From: Diaporthe sp. PMI_573 | Taxonomy: Eukaryota > Ascomycota > Sordariomycetes > Diaporthales > Diaporthaceae | Length of the DNA: 64,000 nt | NCBI GenBank assembly: GCA_021399435.1 | Contig: JAJTUP010000024.1 | Span: 372,001-436,000 of the forward strand | Direction of reading: 5' to 3' | Part shown: positions 26,357-36,815 of the stretch, in pieces | Position numbering within the stretch: the stretch's first letter is position 1 | How the letters are laid out: the number at the start of each line of letters is the position of its first letter | The notes under the pieces: generated by a model | Told to the model about the DNA's origin: nothing | Seen by the model: only the letters and a program-made list of their open reading frames with translations | Database searches by the model: none | Position numbers and translations under genes: made by a program

Positions 26357-28100
26357 AGGCAGGGCACGCTAATGGACTCGATCAATGATGTTCCTCCGCC
26401 TGGCCCTCCTCCTCTGATGCGGTGAAGCGTGTGGGAATGACAAGCTGACAGATCAAGGGCCTTGCGCTGGCCGGGCAAAGTCGTGATATCCTGCAAACGC
26501 ATTCAACCGTGGGTCTTGGCCCGGGAGGTACCTGTGCCCATGCTCGTGGTCGTCGGCCGCTTCCTGCTGGCCACTCCAATGTGCTGGTGCTGCTGCTACA
26601 GATTCTCGTTGGTCACGGGGGGTTGCCTCGTATCTTTCCGTTTCGAGAGGCCTAGGGCTGCACGATATCTGCGCGCCGGGCTCGTTCCAGGACGGAACAG
26701 GCTTGCCGCCCCTGTCGCATCTTCCCGTCGCTCTGGCTCTCCCGACCATCTGGTTATCACATGGGACAGGGAACGGATGCAACAGGGGGGACGCGTATGC
26801 TGTGTATAGGGATCATCGATCAGCAGCCTGTCGCTCTGGATCGTGGTCCCGCCGTATCTTACTCAATCGGAGGATCTGTCACGGCCGAAATTAGCTTCTC
26901 GTCAGCAACACCGATGACGAGCCTGTCATTCGCGGGCCCGGTCATGAGGCCTGCCATTATTTTGCACGCCTGCCTGAGCCCAAGAGGCGGGAACGGCAAC
27001 CCGTAGAGGAGAGAGTGCTGAGATAGGATGAGGTTGGTGGCCCAAGGACGCCCACCTGAGGGGAGGAGAGCCGGGTGCGGCTCAACCTGCCCATTCTCCC
27101 GCCTCCCACCGCGGGTCTACCTGCTCACCGTGAAGGTGGGCTTGTTTGTTGCTGCTTTCCTGACCTTTGCCTCTTCGGTCCCCGGGGTTACAGAGCGGCC
27201 GGCTCTCGTCCACTTGACCTGCGCCATCGTGACACGAGCAGGGTACCAAGGAAAAAGCAAACCAATGCCACGAGCCTGCAAGCGACCCTGGGGGGACACG
27301 GCAGGGAGCGAAGAAACCCTGTGGCCCTGAACCCCTCTGCGAAACCACACCCCGGCCACTTGTTCAATTGATTAACTTGATTAACAATACCCAAAAGGGG
27401 CACGGAATCTGCGGTATCACAACATTTTGAGCAGCCTTGTGTCGGGGCTATTGGAGTTGAGATGACCACATCAATGGTGGACCGGGCAAGTGTGACGTGA
27501 TTGTGAAGCTCACATCCGTAAACCATCCGCCAGAATGCAAGTAATCGTATAGCATCCCGAAGGAAAGTCCGCGCCTCTGTCGGGCTTAGATTGGTAATGC
27601 ACGCTTGATTTCCCGCGGCGCCGGTAAGGGCGTGCCCTATGCCCCCTGTCGCGATATCCCGAACAAGCAACTGCTCGAAGGCAAAAGCAAAACAGACAGA
27701 TTCCCAATACAGAATTGGTACGTGCCCCTGTAAAGCCTGAGAAGGACGGGAAGACGGGTTGGGGTTGTTTCGAATGCAGGACGGCATCCAGGCAGCGAAA
27801 TGGAGGAATCGGGCACAAACTCTTTCACGTGCGCCATCAAAGACACCTCCGACGTTCCCCGCAGCGCTGTGTAATCATCCCTGAGACTAAATCTCTGTTC
27901 ACTCCCACCTGGCCAGTAAGACCAAGTGCGACACGGCATTTATTAAGCTTGTTGGGCCCTCGCGTTTTCTGTGTCTCGGCCGAATTTCTGTCTTCCCCCT
28001 TCGGGATCCCCTAGTGCCGACGGGGACGGAGGATGATGGTTTCGAATGATGGATGTGGCGGCAAGTCAGGATGGGAATGTGTTCAGGGTCCACACTACCT

Positions 28101-29542
28101 ATTGGTGGCTTTGCGTCGTGAACTTGGGAGACACTATTGGTCTAAATCCAATAGGAGAGACTGACTGCGCCGTGGTGGCGATGGCTTGAATATCAAACCA
28201 CATGGTTAGATGAGACCACTGGTCTCGGACATCCGCCTGCCTGATGGCTCTGGCGCCGTCCTCTCGTGCTCCTGTCTCTGTCCATGTTGGAGCTGAAAGG
28301 CGGCCGTGGAAAGCAATAAAACACGCGGGACTGAGACTAGGTCGAAAAGCTGATCTGCTGACATGAATCTTGGTGCACGAGGCTCTGGGACATCTGCAGC
28401 ACTCACTCATAGTGACTCGCGGCGTATCTCATGTCTTGGTCAACCCGCCATGGACTGTTACATCTGCGGGTGAGTTTGTAGATGGACCAAGAACACTCAG
28501 CTGTGCTCTGATGTTTACTGGTACAGTAGATTGTTGCAAATCCCGAGCTGACAGCACATGTAAAGCCAATCTCAGCTTGAAGTTATGGGATTTTAGCGTC
28601 ATGACGTTGATACCAAGCCTATAGTCCTCGAGGAGGAGCACTCACTGGGTGAAAACGTATTGAAGGATGAGACCTACTCTGGTGCAACTCTCAGCGTTTT
28701 CGAACACCCTCATATGCCTGGTCGAGTAATACAACAGCTCACTGGCATTCTATCAATAGTTAAGAATATTACACAGCTAGCCAGACAATAGTTCAGATTG
28801 CTGGCAGAGCAATCTTGGCACACATTTAGTCGCTGTGTGACTGAAACTTATGAATCCGAGTGAAGAGAAGACCGCACGTGCGACTGTCGGTCAGGTGAGC
28901 AAATTCAAATCCTTGCTCGAGCGTAAGCAAGCCTCTCAGTTAGAGTTGAGGATCAGACATTGTCTCTCCTTGAAGCATGTTTGTTTGGCTCTTACGCCTC
29001 AGTATTGATTTACCAGGACTTGAGCGTCCGAACCTGTCAATAATGCACGCCAAACCTTAGAACAGTCAGACAAAGACCTGTGTCCACTTCAGACACCAGA
29101 GTGTGCCCCACGACTGGAGGGCATAGTTTATGACATGCGACACCCAATTTGGATGAAACATTCAAGACATTACCGTCAATCTCGATAAGAAGCTCTCGTA
29201 TCAGAAGGAGAACTCAAAGCAATTTCGTGGCCAGGTGGGTGATACTCCTTGGAAAGTTGGTCAATAGCAGTCCCTTCGTCGACAACAAACTTAGAATTAC
29301 AATACTACGGCATCAAGAAAGATTTACGGTAAGACACATGTATTCCGACTGTCAGATTTGTATAGATGCTTCGGGCCCTTGAGTTGGGGACATGATTGTC
29401 CTGGGTCAATGAACGCTCAAATCCGAAAGATTCCATATATTTTCCCAATCCAACCAACACTTTCCTCTCAAATGGGTAGATGTCATACAGTCTGGGTAAA
29501 CTAGCACCATCATTTGTTCCCACAATGTGATATCTCAACTAA
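28101..29542. other. Gene-free transition zone
   Basis: Here the composition reads visibly AT-richer than the preceding 20 kb. No ORF exceeds about 100 codons and none is recognisable. The segment between about 28.6 and 29.5 kb is the likely 3' flank of the small secreted protein gene on the minus strand. Confidence 0.5.
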
Positions 29543-29818
29543 TCAAGCAAAGTCGTCGCAAGGCCTGGTCAGGTACTTGGTTGCGGTTGCGGTTGCGGTT
29601 GCGATAGTTGTTGTGGAGGTCACGGTTACAGTGACGGTTGGTCCAATCGACAACATGGCGCCAGGGGGTGTGTAACTATCCTCGTAGATGCCAGGATGGC
29701 GGTATGTTGCCTCATCCACAATTGAAATAGACACGAATTTCTCGTCATTCTGCGGTGGGACGGGAATGGCTGCCACGGTAGCAAGGCCAAGGGATAGGGC
29801 GGCAGCAGTGAGCTTCAT
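29543..29818 (-). CDS. Small secreted protein
   Basis: A single-exon frame of 91 aa starting at MKLTAAALSLGLATVAAIPV. The frame extends 17 codons further upstream, but starting at this ATG places a typical signal peptide (about residues 1-18) at the N terminus. The mature part is short, without Cys except one near the C terminus. It ends in a Val/Thr then Ala/Thr-rich tail (TVTVTVTSTTT followed by alternating Ala-Thr), encoded in part by a GGTTGC hexamer repeat on the plus strand. A TATA-like box lies about 80 bp upstream. I recognise no family. A secreted or wall-associated product, perhaps an effector-like protein, is an inference from size and signal peptide only. Confidence 0.65.
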   Translation of the reverse strand: MKLTAAALSLGLATVAAIPVPPQNDEKFVSISIVDEATYRHPGIYEDSYTPPGAMLSIGPTVTVTVTSTTTIATATATATKYLTRPCDDFA

Positions 29819-29897
29819 TGTGATTTGTGATAGCCCTGGAATTTTGATGTATGTTTTGGGAGAGAACATGTGAGGTGTGAGCAGAGAATGCCAGATG

Positions 29898-29905
29898 GTA
29901 TATAA
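29898..29905 (-). promoter_or_regulatory. TATA-like box of the small secreted protein gene
   Basis: GTATATAA on the plus strand reads TTATATAC on the minus strand, about 80 bp upstream of the ATG at 29818, a normal distance for a fungal core promoter. Confidence 0.5.
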
Positions 29906-30804
29906 CCCTCAGGGACGAGAGTTTGTATCAAGCATCCACGTCTCAGCCGGCATGCTTACCTGTCAGTGGACCGACAGAATGGCAACTATCTTTCCTGGGG
30001 ATTAATTACCACGGACATCGGAAGCGATTGCATGTGAAGTGCACGTACGTCGAAGCATCGCGGCGAAGAGTTCAAACGGCTCAACGTGAGCCGCACACAT
30101 GAGATGTTTGATTGGCCAAGGCCCTGGGCAGATATTTAGTGCCTGATGGCCAGATCCCTACTTTTGGAAATGATAGGTGATCGAATCGAGATTCAGAAGC
30201 TCTGCACGTGAGAGTGGCCGCGCTGGTGATGTTGTCCGTCTGAGCTGTCGACGGTTCCTCAAGCGCAGCTACTAGCGGACCGACCAACGTGCCAACAGCG
30301 ACCAGCTCGCTATGGCGTTTCGTGCATCTAACTACATATATAGGTACTCAACTAGGCCCTGAATATTTGATCAAATCCTTGTGCAACGATTGAGTGGTTT
30401 GAGACTGCTCAAAAAGCCATGGGTGCAGCAAGTCACTGACCAGGGTGGTCTTGCCATGCGACTGTTGCCTACGTGGAATGAGGACGCACCCGCCGCATCT
30501 ACCTCTCGTATGTAGGTTCAATGTTTCTTTAGACTTGCGAGAATGCTAATTAGAGGAGAAAGCGCATGGTATGTTCCCTGGATTCCTGCTGGAGATCAAT
30601 TATTGCGAGGGTTGCAGTCAGTGTGAGTAAGTCGACAACGACAAAACACATGACCTCATGCAAGGAGTAAGGCCGACAAAATAAGATCAACACTATTTTT
30701 TTTTACTACTTGGATGTGAATAAACATTTGAGACACACTCTCAGAAAGCCAGACAAGCTTTTGATATTTCCAGTGAGTTCTCTGGCGTCACCAACAACAA
30801 GCAA
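29906..30804. other. Intergenic region before the hAT element
   Basis: About 0.9 kb of AT-richer DNA upstream of the secreted protein gene. No gene seen. Confidence 0.5.
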
Positions 30805-30830
30805 CTTGCAGTGATGTTATTGGATTGGAG
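30805..30830 (+). repeat. Left terminal inverted repeat of hAT element
   Basis: Matches the reverse complement of 31953..31983 for over 20 bases, apart from one extra 5-bp ATTGG-type unit on the right side. Confidence 0.88.
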
Positions 30831-31178
30831 GCAATTTGGATTGGACTGGATTTGTCGGAAAATGGCTGGACTGGATTTGGGTTTCTCGAAGATTTGGACT
30901 GGATTGGATTGATTGGCAACCAGCTCCTGGAGCTCCAATGGTCTAACCTGATAAGGCAAGAGCTAAGCCTAATTGAGTGGTCATGAGGAGTCTCCCGTCG
31001 CAGCTGCCGTCGCAGACCACGACACGACGCGCGAACTATCGTTCCGCTATTGGGTTAACATCCAACGCGTGCAGATTGCTACGCTATTAAAAGCACGGAG
31101 GCAAACGCGTCGCTCGCGACTTCAGCAGTCCTTCTACTGTGGCAGACGTGTCTGAACAGTCCACTCACCAGCTACACC

Positions 31179-31655
31179 ATGGCCACTATCTCCAGCTATT
31201 TCGGTGCTGCCAGCGGTCGCCGTCCTGATTCTGACAGAGTTATTCTTGCTCCAACATATATTAGTCCTCGCCCAAACGACCCCGACGGAACCCTGATCGA
31301 ACCCGACGAATTCAAGCTGAATGGGAAGCAATATGTACGCTACTCTGTTGTGGCAAAGTCCCAAAAGCACACCAAGAAAAGGACATCAGTCGTCTGGCAG
31401 TATGGTGAAGACATACAACTCAAGCAGGACCCGACGAAGACGTTCTGGTACTGTTATCTGTGCGAACAGCAGCAGCGCCAACAGGGACTTCCTATTTCCG
31501 GCAAGGGCAATTGTACTACCTTAAACCACCTGGAATCGAAACACCAAATCATCGCTCACGGCTCCGGATGGACGTCATTGAAGCCAGCGAGTGCTTACGA
31601 GCTTGGTATGGTCGCCCGGAGCAGAAGGCATTTGATGACTCTGCCATCGGTTTGA
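31179..31655 (+). pseudogene. BED zinc-finger remnant of hAT transposase
   Basis: A 158-aa frame opening with MATISSYFG. It contains a BED-type finger: SVVWQYGEDI, then C92-x2-C95 in YCYLCE and H117-x4-H122 in LNHLESKH, the zinc ligands. BED fingers sit at the N terminus of hAT transposases and bind the element ends. A normal hAT transposase has roughly 600-900 residues; here the frame shifts and ends soon after the finger, and no catalytic domain follows before the right terminal repeat. A finger-only product could in principle bind related element ends and repress them, but that is speculation. Confidence 0.75.
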
Positions 31656-31952
31656 TGGAGGGTGAGGCAGGGAGTACAGTTGGGGCGGATGGGCTGGGTG
31701 AGGGAGAGGAAGGCGGCGAAGATGATGGAAGCGAGAAGAACATACTGGAGACGCAAGTTGCTAGAGAACATGAGCTCCGTAGTTAGGTGGTGTCATAACC
31801 CAAGGACAAGAACAGTTCTACTCCAAGTCTGCTTATTCAGCGGCTCATTGATTGTCCCAAAAGGGTAAAAATATGAACTGGATCGGTTCTGGATATCCTG
31901 GAGGCTGCCTGTCCCCACGTCTGGACTGGATTGGATCGAGGCTCGGATCCAG

Positions 31953-31983
31953 CTCCAATCCAATCCAATAACATCACTGCAAG
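31953..31983 (-). repeat. Right terminal inverted repeat of hAT element
   Basis: Inverted copy of 30805..30830, ending CACTG CAAG. Confidence 0.88.
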
Positions 31984-32043
31984 CAAGTCATCAAACAGGA
32001 ACCAGAAAAACAAAATAATAGTCATCAACACGGTTCTAGGCAA

Positions 32044-33927
32044 CTACCTCGTGCTCCAGTCATTCTGGATGATATCCGCTGCTTTCTCTGCAAAACCATA
32101 GACAGTAGCCTGCAGGTTGGCTGTACTGATGAACGGAATAGCGCTCGCATCGACCACACGCAGGTTGTCGACGCCGTAAACCTTCAGACTCGTGTCCACG
32201 ACACCGGCCTTCTCCCTCGGCAGCATGGCACATGTGCCCCCCAAGTGCCACATCGAGATGGCGTTGCCCCTGGCGAAGGCTTTGGCGGCCTCCAGGTCGG
32301 TGAAGTCCGCGGCCGGGTCTCGGTGCGTCAACGGCTGTGCCAGCAACTTGTTGAGTGGCGAGAAACCAGCGATTTTCTTGGTTTGTAGTATGTGGTGTGC
32401 CATGATCTCAACATCGACGGGGTGAGACAGGTAGTTGGGGTCGATGGTGGGTTGGGCGGAAGGATCCTTGGAGCGGATGTGGACACTGCCGCGGGACAGG
32501 GGCTGTGACAACATAGAGCCGATAGTGATGAACTTTCCTGGAAGGGCGGCAGGTGGTTTCTCGGCGTTGGCGTCGATCGGGATTGTGATCTGTGCCAGTG
32601 CCGAGACGTAGGCTCCTGATGGTTGCTTTTGGTCGAGCAAGGTCGTCTCCACGACATCGTAGAATGCTTTGGCGCGGACTTCCTCTGGGCTACTCCCAGA
32701 AGCAGGACGATTCTGGTCGAGCAGTTTCTTGAGTGCCTTCTGACCCTCGTTGCCCGCATGCTCGAGGACCGGCAGATATGCGTAGCTGTAGACTCCGCAC
32801 GACGACAGCGGACCGCTTTGCGTTGCCCCATACTCCTGCATTGCCTGCTGCAGGGCCTCTGGTTCTTGCCTGATCAGTGAGTCGAGCGTGGCAACGTCGT
32901 CCGCAGCCTTGAAGCCCGTGTACACAATGGTGTGGTCGTGAAGGTTCTCCCCAACTCCCGGAAGGTGCTCGACAACGTCGATCCCGTGCTTATGGAGCAG
33001 CTCTTCATTGCCGATGCCTGAGAGCTCCAGTAGCTTGGGAGATTGGAAGACACCAGCTGCAATGATGACCTCCTTCCTGGCTATAACCGTCTTGGAGGCG
33101 CCGTTCTGAGTGAACTGCACTCCTGTAGCTATGGTGGAGCCACCGTTTTTCTGGGTGAGGATTTTCTCCACGTGAGCACTGGTCAGGACTTCTAGGTTGT
33201 CTCGTCCTTTGACAGGATTGTAGTAGGCTGTTGCGGAATAGCTCCTTTCCCTCTTCAAAGGATCAATAGTAGCTAGGCAGCTGAAAGATCCAACTGAACC
33301 GTTGAGAAATGGGTCTTCCGGCATGTAGTGACCATTGTCCTTGAAACTGGCTGCCCAAGCCTCACGAATAGGGTGGTGGATATCACCAGAGAAGCTCGTC
33401 TGGATTGGTCCCTTCGCTGCGTCGTTCCTGTCAGACCAGCCCTCGATTCCGAGGGCTTTCTCGGTCGCTTTGTCGACTGCGGGGCTTGTGTAAGCCTTGG
33501 AAAGGTGCATCTTCAGGCCGTTCCAGTTCCAGCCCTTATTGCCCAGCTTCTCCCAAGAGTCAATGACCCCCTTGGCGGGAGGGACAAACACATGGGCATT
33601 CAGAGCGCTCGAGCCGCCGAGGGCTTTACCCTGATGCAGATGGATCACTCGCCCGTCGAGACTTTCCTGTTGCTCCTGTCAGCATAAGCCTCACCCAGCA
33701 CGACAAGGGGTCAAACATACCTGAGGCTCGCTTCGGAAGCCCCAGTCGGCCTCAGATCCAAGTAACGCCGAGTAGAAGATGGGTGTCTTCACCCGTGGAT
33801 CTTCCGTATGGTCGGATCCCGCCTCCAGGACTAGGACCTTGTTGTTAGGATCCTCAGAAAGGCGCGCGGCTACTACCAGGCCAGCAGTGCCGCCTCCAAC
33901 GATCACGAAGTCATACTCAGGTGCCAT
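32044..33927 (-). CDS. GMC-family FAD oxidoreductase
   Basis: Two exons: 33721..33927 and 32044..33666, with a 54-nt phase-0 intron (33667..33720, GTATGT...CAG), giving about 609 aa, normal for the family. The N terminus is the FAD-binding DFVIVGGGTAGLVVAARL (glycine box at about 11-16) followed by VLVLEAG. The second GMC signature, GKALGGSSALNAHVFV, sits at the start of exon 2. The C terminus has MWHLGGTCAM with the catalytic His at about 543, and the partner Asn at about 586 in STANLQATVYGFAEKAADII. GMC enzymes oxidise primary alcohols, sugars or cholines, or catalyse steps of secondary metabolism; the substrate cannot be read from sequence. No signal peptide, so probably intracellular. The open frame reaches 33936, but that codon is TTG; the first ATG is 33927. 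Next to the 7TM and Old Yellow Enzyme genes. Confidence 0.93.
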
Positions 33928-35178
33928 TTTTGCCAAATATTTAGATTTGTGAGGGTTGTCGACCTTCAGAGCTTCTGAAATCAGAGATTGAGCAACTAAA
34001 TCAAAGTCGGACTGCGGGTATAACTTGGGGCATCAGACCACGCAATAAATATCTTCGTTGGGTGGCTTCAGAGTTGATTGAGTCCTTGGGTTGAGGGTTG
34101 ATAAAAGTTCTGTTATTCACCGAATCCACATGATATGCATGCGTCTCAACCAACGCGATCCATTTTCGCACCGCCGAATATTTCGTCTGGCTGTTGGTTG
34201 ACTGCGCCCCAGATCTCGGCAAATGATATGTCATCTCGAGGTGCAGCCAAGGCTTGTGCCCTGCCATTGGTCGGTGAAATCGTGCCTGTTGGTGATTGGG
34301 GATCGTCGCCCTGCAGCCAACATATAATTGTGCCGATATGGCTGCGGCACAATGGTTCTTGTATTCGAGCATTCGCAGATTGCGCGAGGACAATCACCAC
34401 TACAGCTTATCTACAAGATTTTCGGGAAATGACAATTGATAGAGCTCCAGGTCGATGACGAGGCTGCTTTTGCTTTGCAATTTGTACGCTAAACTTGTAT
34501 TGGAAACTGGAGCTGCAGGATGGATTAGTCTGGCCTGTTGGTTCTGAGGTGCGTGCTTAGCTGGCAGGCTGGGAGGGAAATCAGTTCTATGTCCACTTTC
34601 ACGGGTACTGTGACGAAAGCCAACTCTTCCGTGACAGAGCTAATGCAGGTTGGTAGTTGGCTACGAGTGTTTCCCTGCTTAGTTGCCCGGCCTAAGTTGC
34701 CGCCGATACACCTCAATGGCGGCTTTGGCGCGCATTAATTAGAAACACTGGGTCCACTGCCTGTAATAGAGTTACCGCTTGCATTACTGAAGAGCACTTC
34801 CAAGTGTATTTTTGGCATGTTTCTGCAAAATGCAACGCCAGACTCTGCAGATCTCAGAGATCCAGAGGGCCCTCTACCGAATTTGAGGATAGCATTCCAA
34901 GATCAAGTGTTGCACTGCTGTGCCTAACACGTAACTGAGGTGGTATCGGGCGTTGGACCCAAACTAGTCCAATATGGCCCAGGATATCGCGCCTAGGCAA
35001 TGTCAGGCTCCTAGTCTTCAACCACGAGCAGGTTTTCAAGGCTTATATAGGTACCAGGCAGAGAGTGCACAGGTCTGCCTCTTCAAGATTGAAGTCTGGC
35101 TTCAATATTTGGAGAAGACTCTAGTTATCAATCTCACAGAACGTTTCTCACATATCAATTCCACTCATCTGAGTGAAC
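33928..35178. other. Divergent intergenic region
   Basis: 1.25 kb between the leftward GMC gene and the rightward 7TM gene; it should contain both promoters. No gene, RNA or clear TATA box recognised. Confidence 0.5.
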
Positions 35179-36463
35179 ATGACACTACCTTGGGGGGCAA
35201 TTCAGGTGACTGTGGTGTCTTCCGTCGCCATGTCCCTTGCGATTGCTGCCTCTTTTCTCCGAATCTGGTCGAGGCGCCTACAAAGACAGCTCCTCGCTTT
35301 TGATGATTACATGGCGCTTGTGGCCATATTTTTGGCTGCCGCAACGGTTTCGGTCTTCCTTGTCGGCAAGTTCACTGATCATTGTATCTATTTATCCATG
35401 AGAATTAATTTGGGTACCCAGCTGGATTTGCTGCCGGCCTGGGAATGCATCTCATCGATCTCAAAGAGACTGATCCTGCTGCATTCGCATTACATATGAA
35501 GGTAATTATCACCTAACGTTTCTTGACATGCTTGGAGCTTCAACTTAAACCTCTAATTACAGCTCTTCGTCCCAGCCCAAATTCTCTGGGCTGCGTCAAC
35601 TTCCTTCGTAAAGTTTTCGATTTTGTCGCTATACACCGCGCTGTTCCCCGGCAATCAATTCTGCAAAGTCTGCCGAGGTGCGATGGTAGTGACGTTTGCT
35701 TACTTCCTCATGGTGTTGCTGGAAGGATTTCTGCTCTGCAAACCCGTGCAATACAACTGGGACAAGTCAATAAAGGGCAGCTGTGAAGGAGAGAACACTG
35801 CCTACCTGGTATCTGGAATCACCAACCTTGTCATCGACATATTTATCGTAGCGTTGCCGATGCCCCAAGTGTTCAGACTACATATGTCATTTTCCAGGCG
35901 TATCGGTGTTGCGGCCATGTTCAGCCTTGGTATATTGTGAGCTGCCACCGTATATTATGGGCCTCGAGAAATAACAGTGTATTGACCTTCTCTGCAGTAT
36001 TTGTATCCTTTCGCTCTTGAGAGTGCACTGGTTGGCCACGTGGGACTTGACAGACTTGACCTACACTGAAACACCAGGAGCTATTTACTCAATCCTTGAA
36101 CCGACACTGGGGGTTGTGAATGCCTGCCTACCGACCATCAAGCCAGCCATGAAGAAGATACTGGAGCTAGATACACCGAATTCGAGCCAGCGCAACTCCG
36201 AAACCAAGGGTTTGTCCAATCAGAATCTATGTCGAAAATATGGCGCAGAGGCGAAGGGCAATTCCATGCAGGACTTCGACAGACTCGAAGACGAGTTTCC
36301 TCTGGATTGTGTAGTGATTGAGGGACATCTGGGCAGCGGAGTGTCCAGTTACAACATTATTACTATCAATGGAGAGCTCATACTCGACACGTCAACACAG
36401 GCAATAGTCTGGGGTGAAGCAAGAGACATCACACCTCCAACACTGCCCGAGTTGGAAGGGTGA
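35179..36463 (+). CDS. Rhodopsin-domain (SAT4-like) integral membrane protein
   Basis: Four exons by my reading: 35179..35365, 35422..35501, 35563..35936, 35998..36463, giving about 368 aa. The first intron fits best as a GC-AG intron (GCAAGT...CAG, 56 nt), which joins SVFLV to AGFAAGLGMHLIDLKETD; a GT donor at 35384 would give only 38 nt. The order is typical of the fungal 7TM family: RIWSRRL, DDYMAL, GLGMHLIDL, SFVKFSILSLYTALFP, C...NW, NLVIDIFIVALPMPQVF, RRIGVAAMFSLGIF, RVHWL, TPGAIYSILEPTLGVVNACLPTIKP. Roughly seven hydrophobic segments, then a 100-residue hydrophilic tail that should be cytoplasmic. The family is large in moulds and sometimes lies in secondary-metabolite clusters; its molecular function is unsettled. 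The first ATG is 35179 (MTLPWG). Confidence 0.87.
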
Positions 36464-36815
36464 GAAAGAAAATGAAATAAATATGTCATAAAGTAATCAT
36501 TGTGTGCTTATTGATATCTGTACATCAAAGTTTCAATCCGTGGCCATAACTTCAACGCCTCTATCATCCTGTCTACATACTCGCGAGTGAACACGTCTAT
36601 TGTCTAGTATTATCCCGATCACCAACCTTCGCCACTTGCCCCCTGACATTGTGACCAGAAGGAAAATTGGGAGTCTTTCATCATCCTTCATCCACTTAGG
36701 TGGACCACCTCCAATGCAGCCTTTTTCAGACGTCGCGACTTGCCACTATAGGACCATCTCCAAGTGCCGTCAGTCCATATATCAACGATTCTTCCACTCA
36801 GGTTGAAATCCGGCT
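36464..36815. other. Convergent 3' intergenic region
   Basis: 350 bp between the converging ends of the 7TM and Old Yellow Enzyme genes. It holds AATAAA-like sequence just after the 7TM stop (near 36474) and nothing else visible. Confidence 0.5.

Larger units (their letters stand above)
17030..28100. other. Gene-free GC-rich stretch, part 2
   Basis: A further 11 kb without a convincing gene. Frames up to about 199 codons exist but overlap one another on both strands and show no domain, signal peptide or conserved block. Contents are CT, poly(C) and CAG simple repeats. I could not recognise transposon ends, RNA genes or a degenerate gene. Confidence 0.5.
30805..31983 (+). mobile_element. Decayed hAT-type transposon, internally deleted
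   Basis: The ends are near-perfect inverted repeats: the left end begins CTTGCAGTGATGTTATTGGA and the right end (31953..31983) is its reverse complement with one extra GATTG unit. The termini CAGTG...CACTG fit the hAT superfamily. Both subterminal regions are full of TGGACTGGATT-like repeats, another hAT habit. The only coding remnant is a BED zinc-finger fragment (31179..31655); the RNase H-like transposase core and dimerisation domain are missing, so this 1.2 kb copy cannot move alone. CAAGCAA occurs just outside both ends, though offset by 4 bp on the left, so a clean 8-bp target duplication is not shown. Confidence 0.82.

Noticed and set aside
26300..26502. Poly-Ala/Ser/Gln frames over the CAG repeat
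   Set aside because: Homopolymer frames on both strands arise from the repeat itself; no domain around them.
8200..28100. Search for CRISPR-like arrays
   Set aside because: Only simple microsatellites are present; no regularly spaced repeats, and the DNA is eukaryotic.
30809..31979. Perfect 8-bp target-site duplication for the hAT element
   Set aside because: The eight bases on each side of CAGTG...CACTG do not match; only an offset CAAGCAA is shared.
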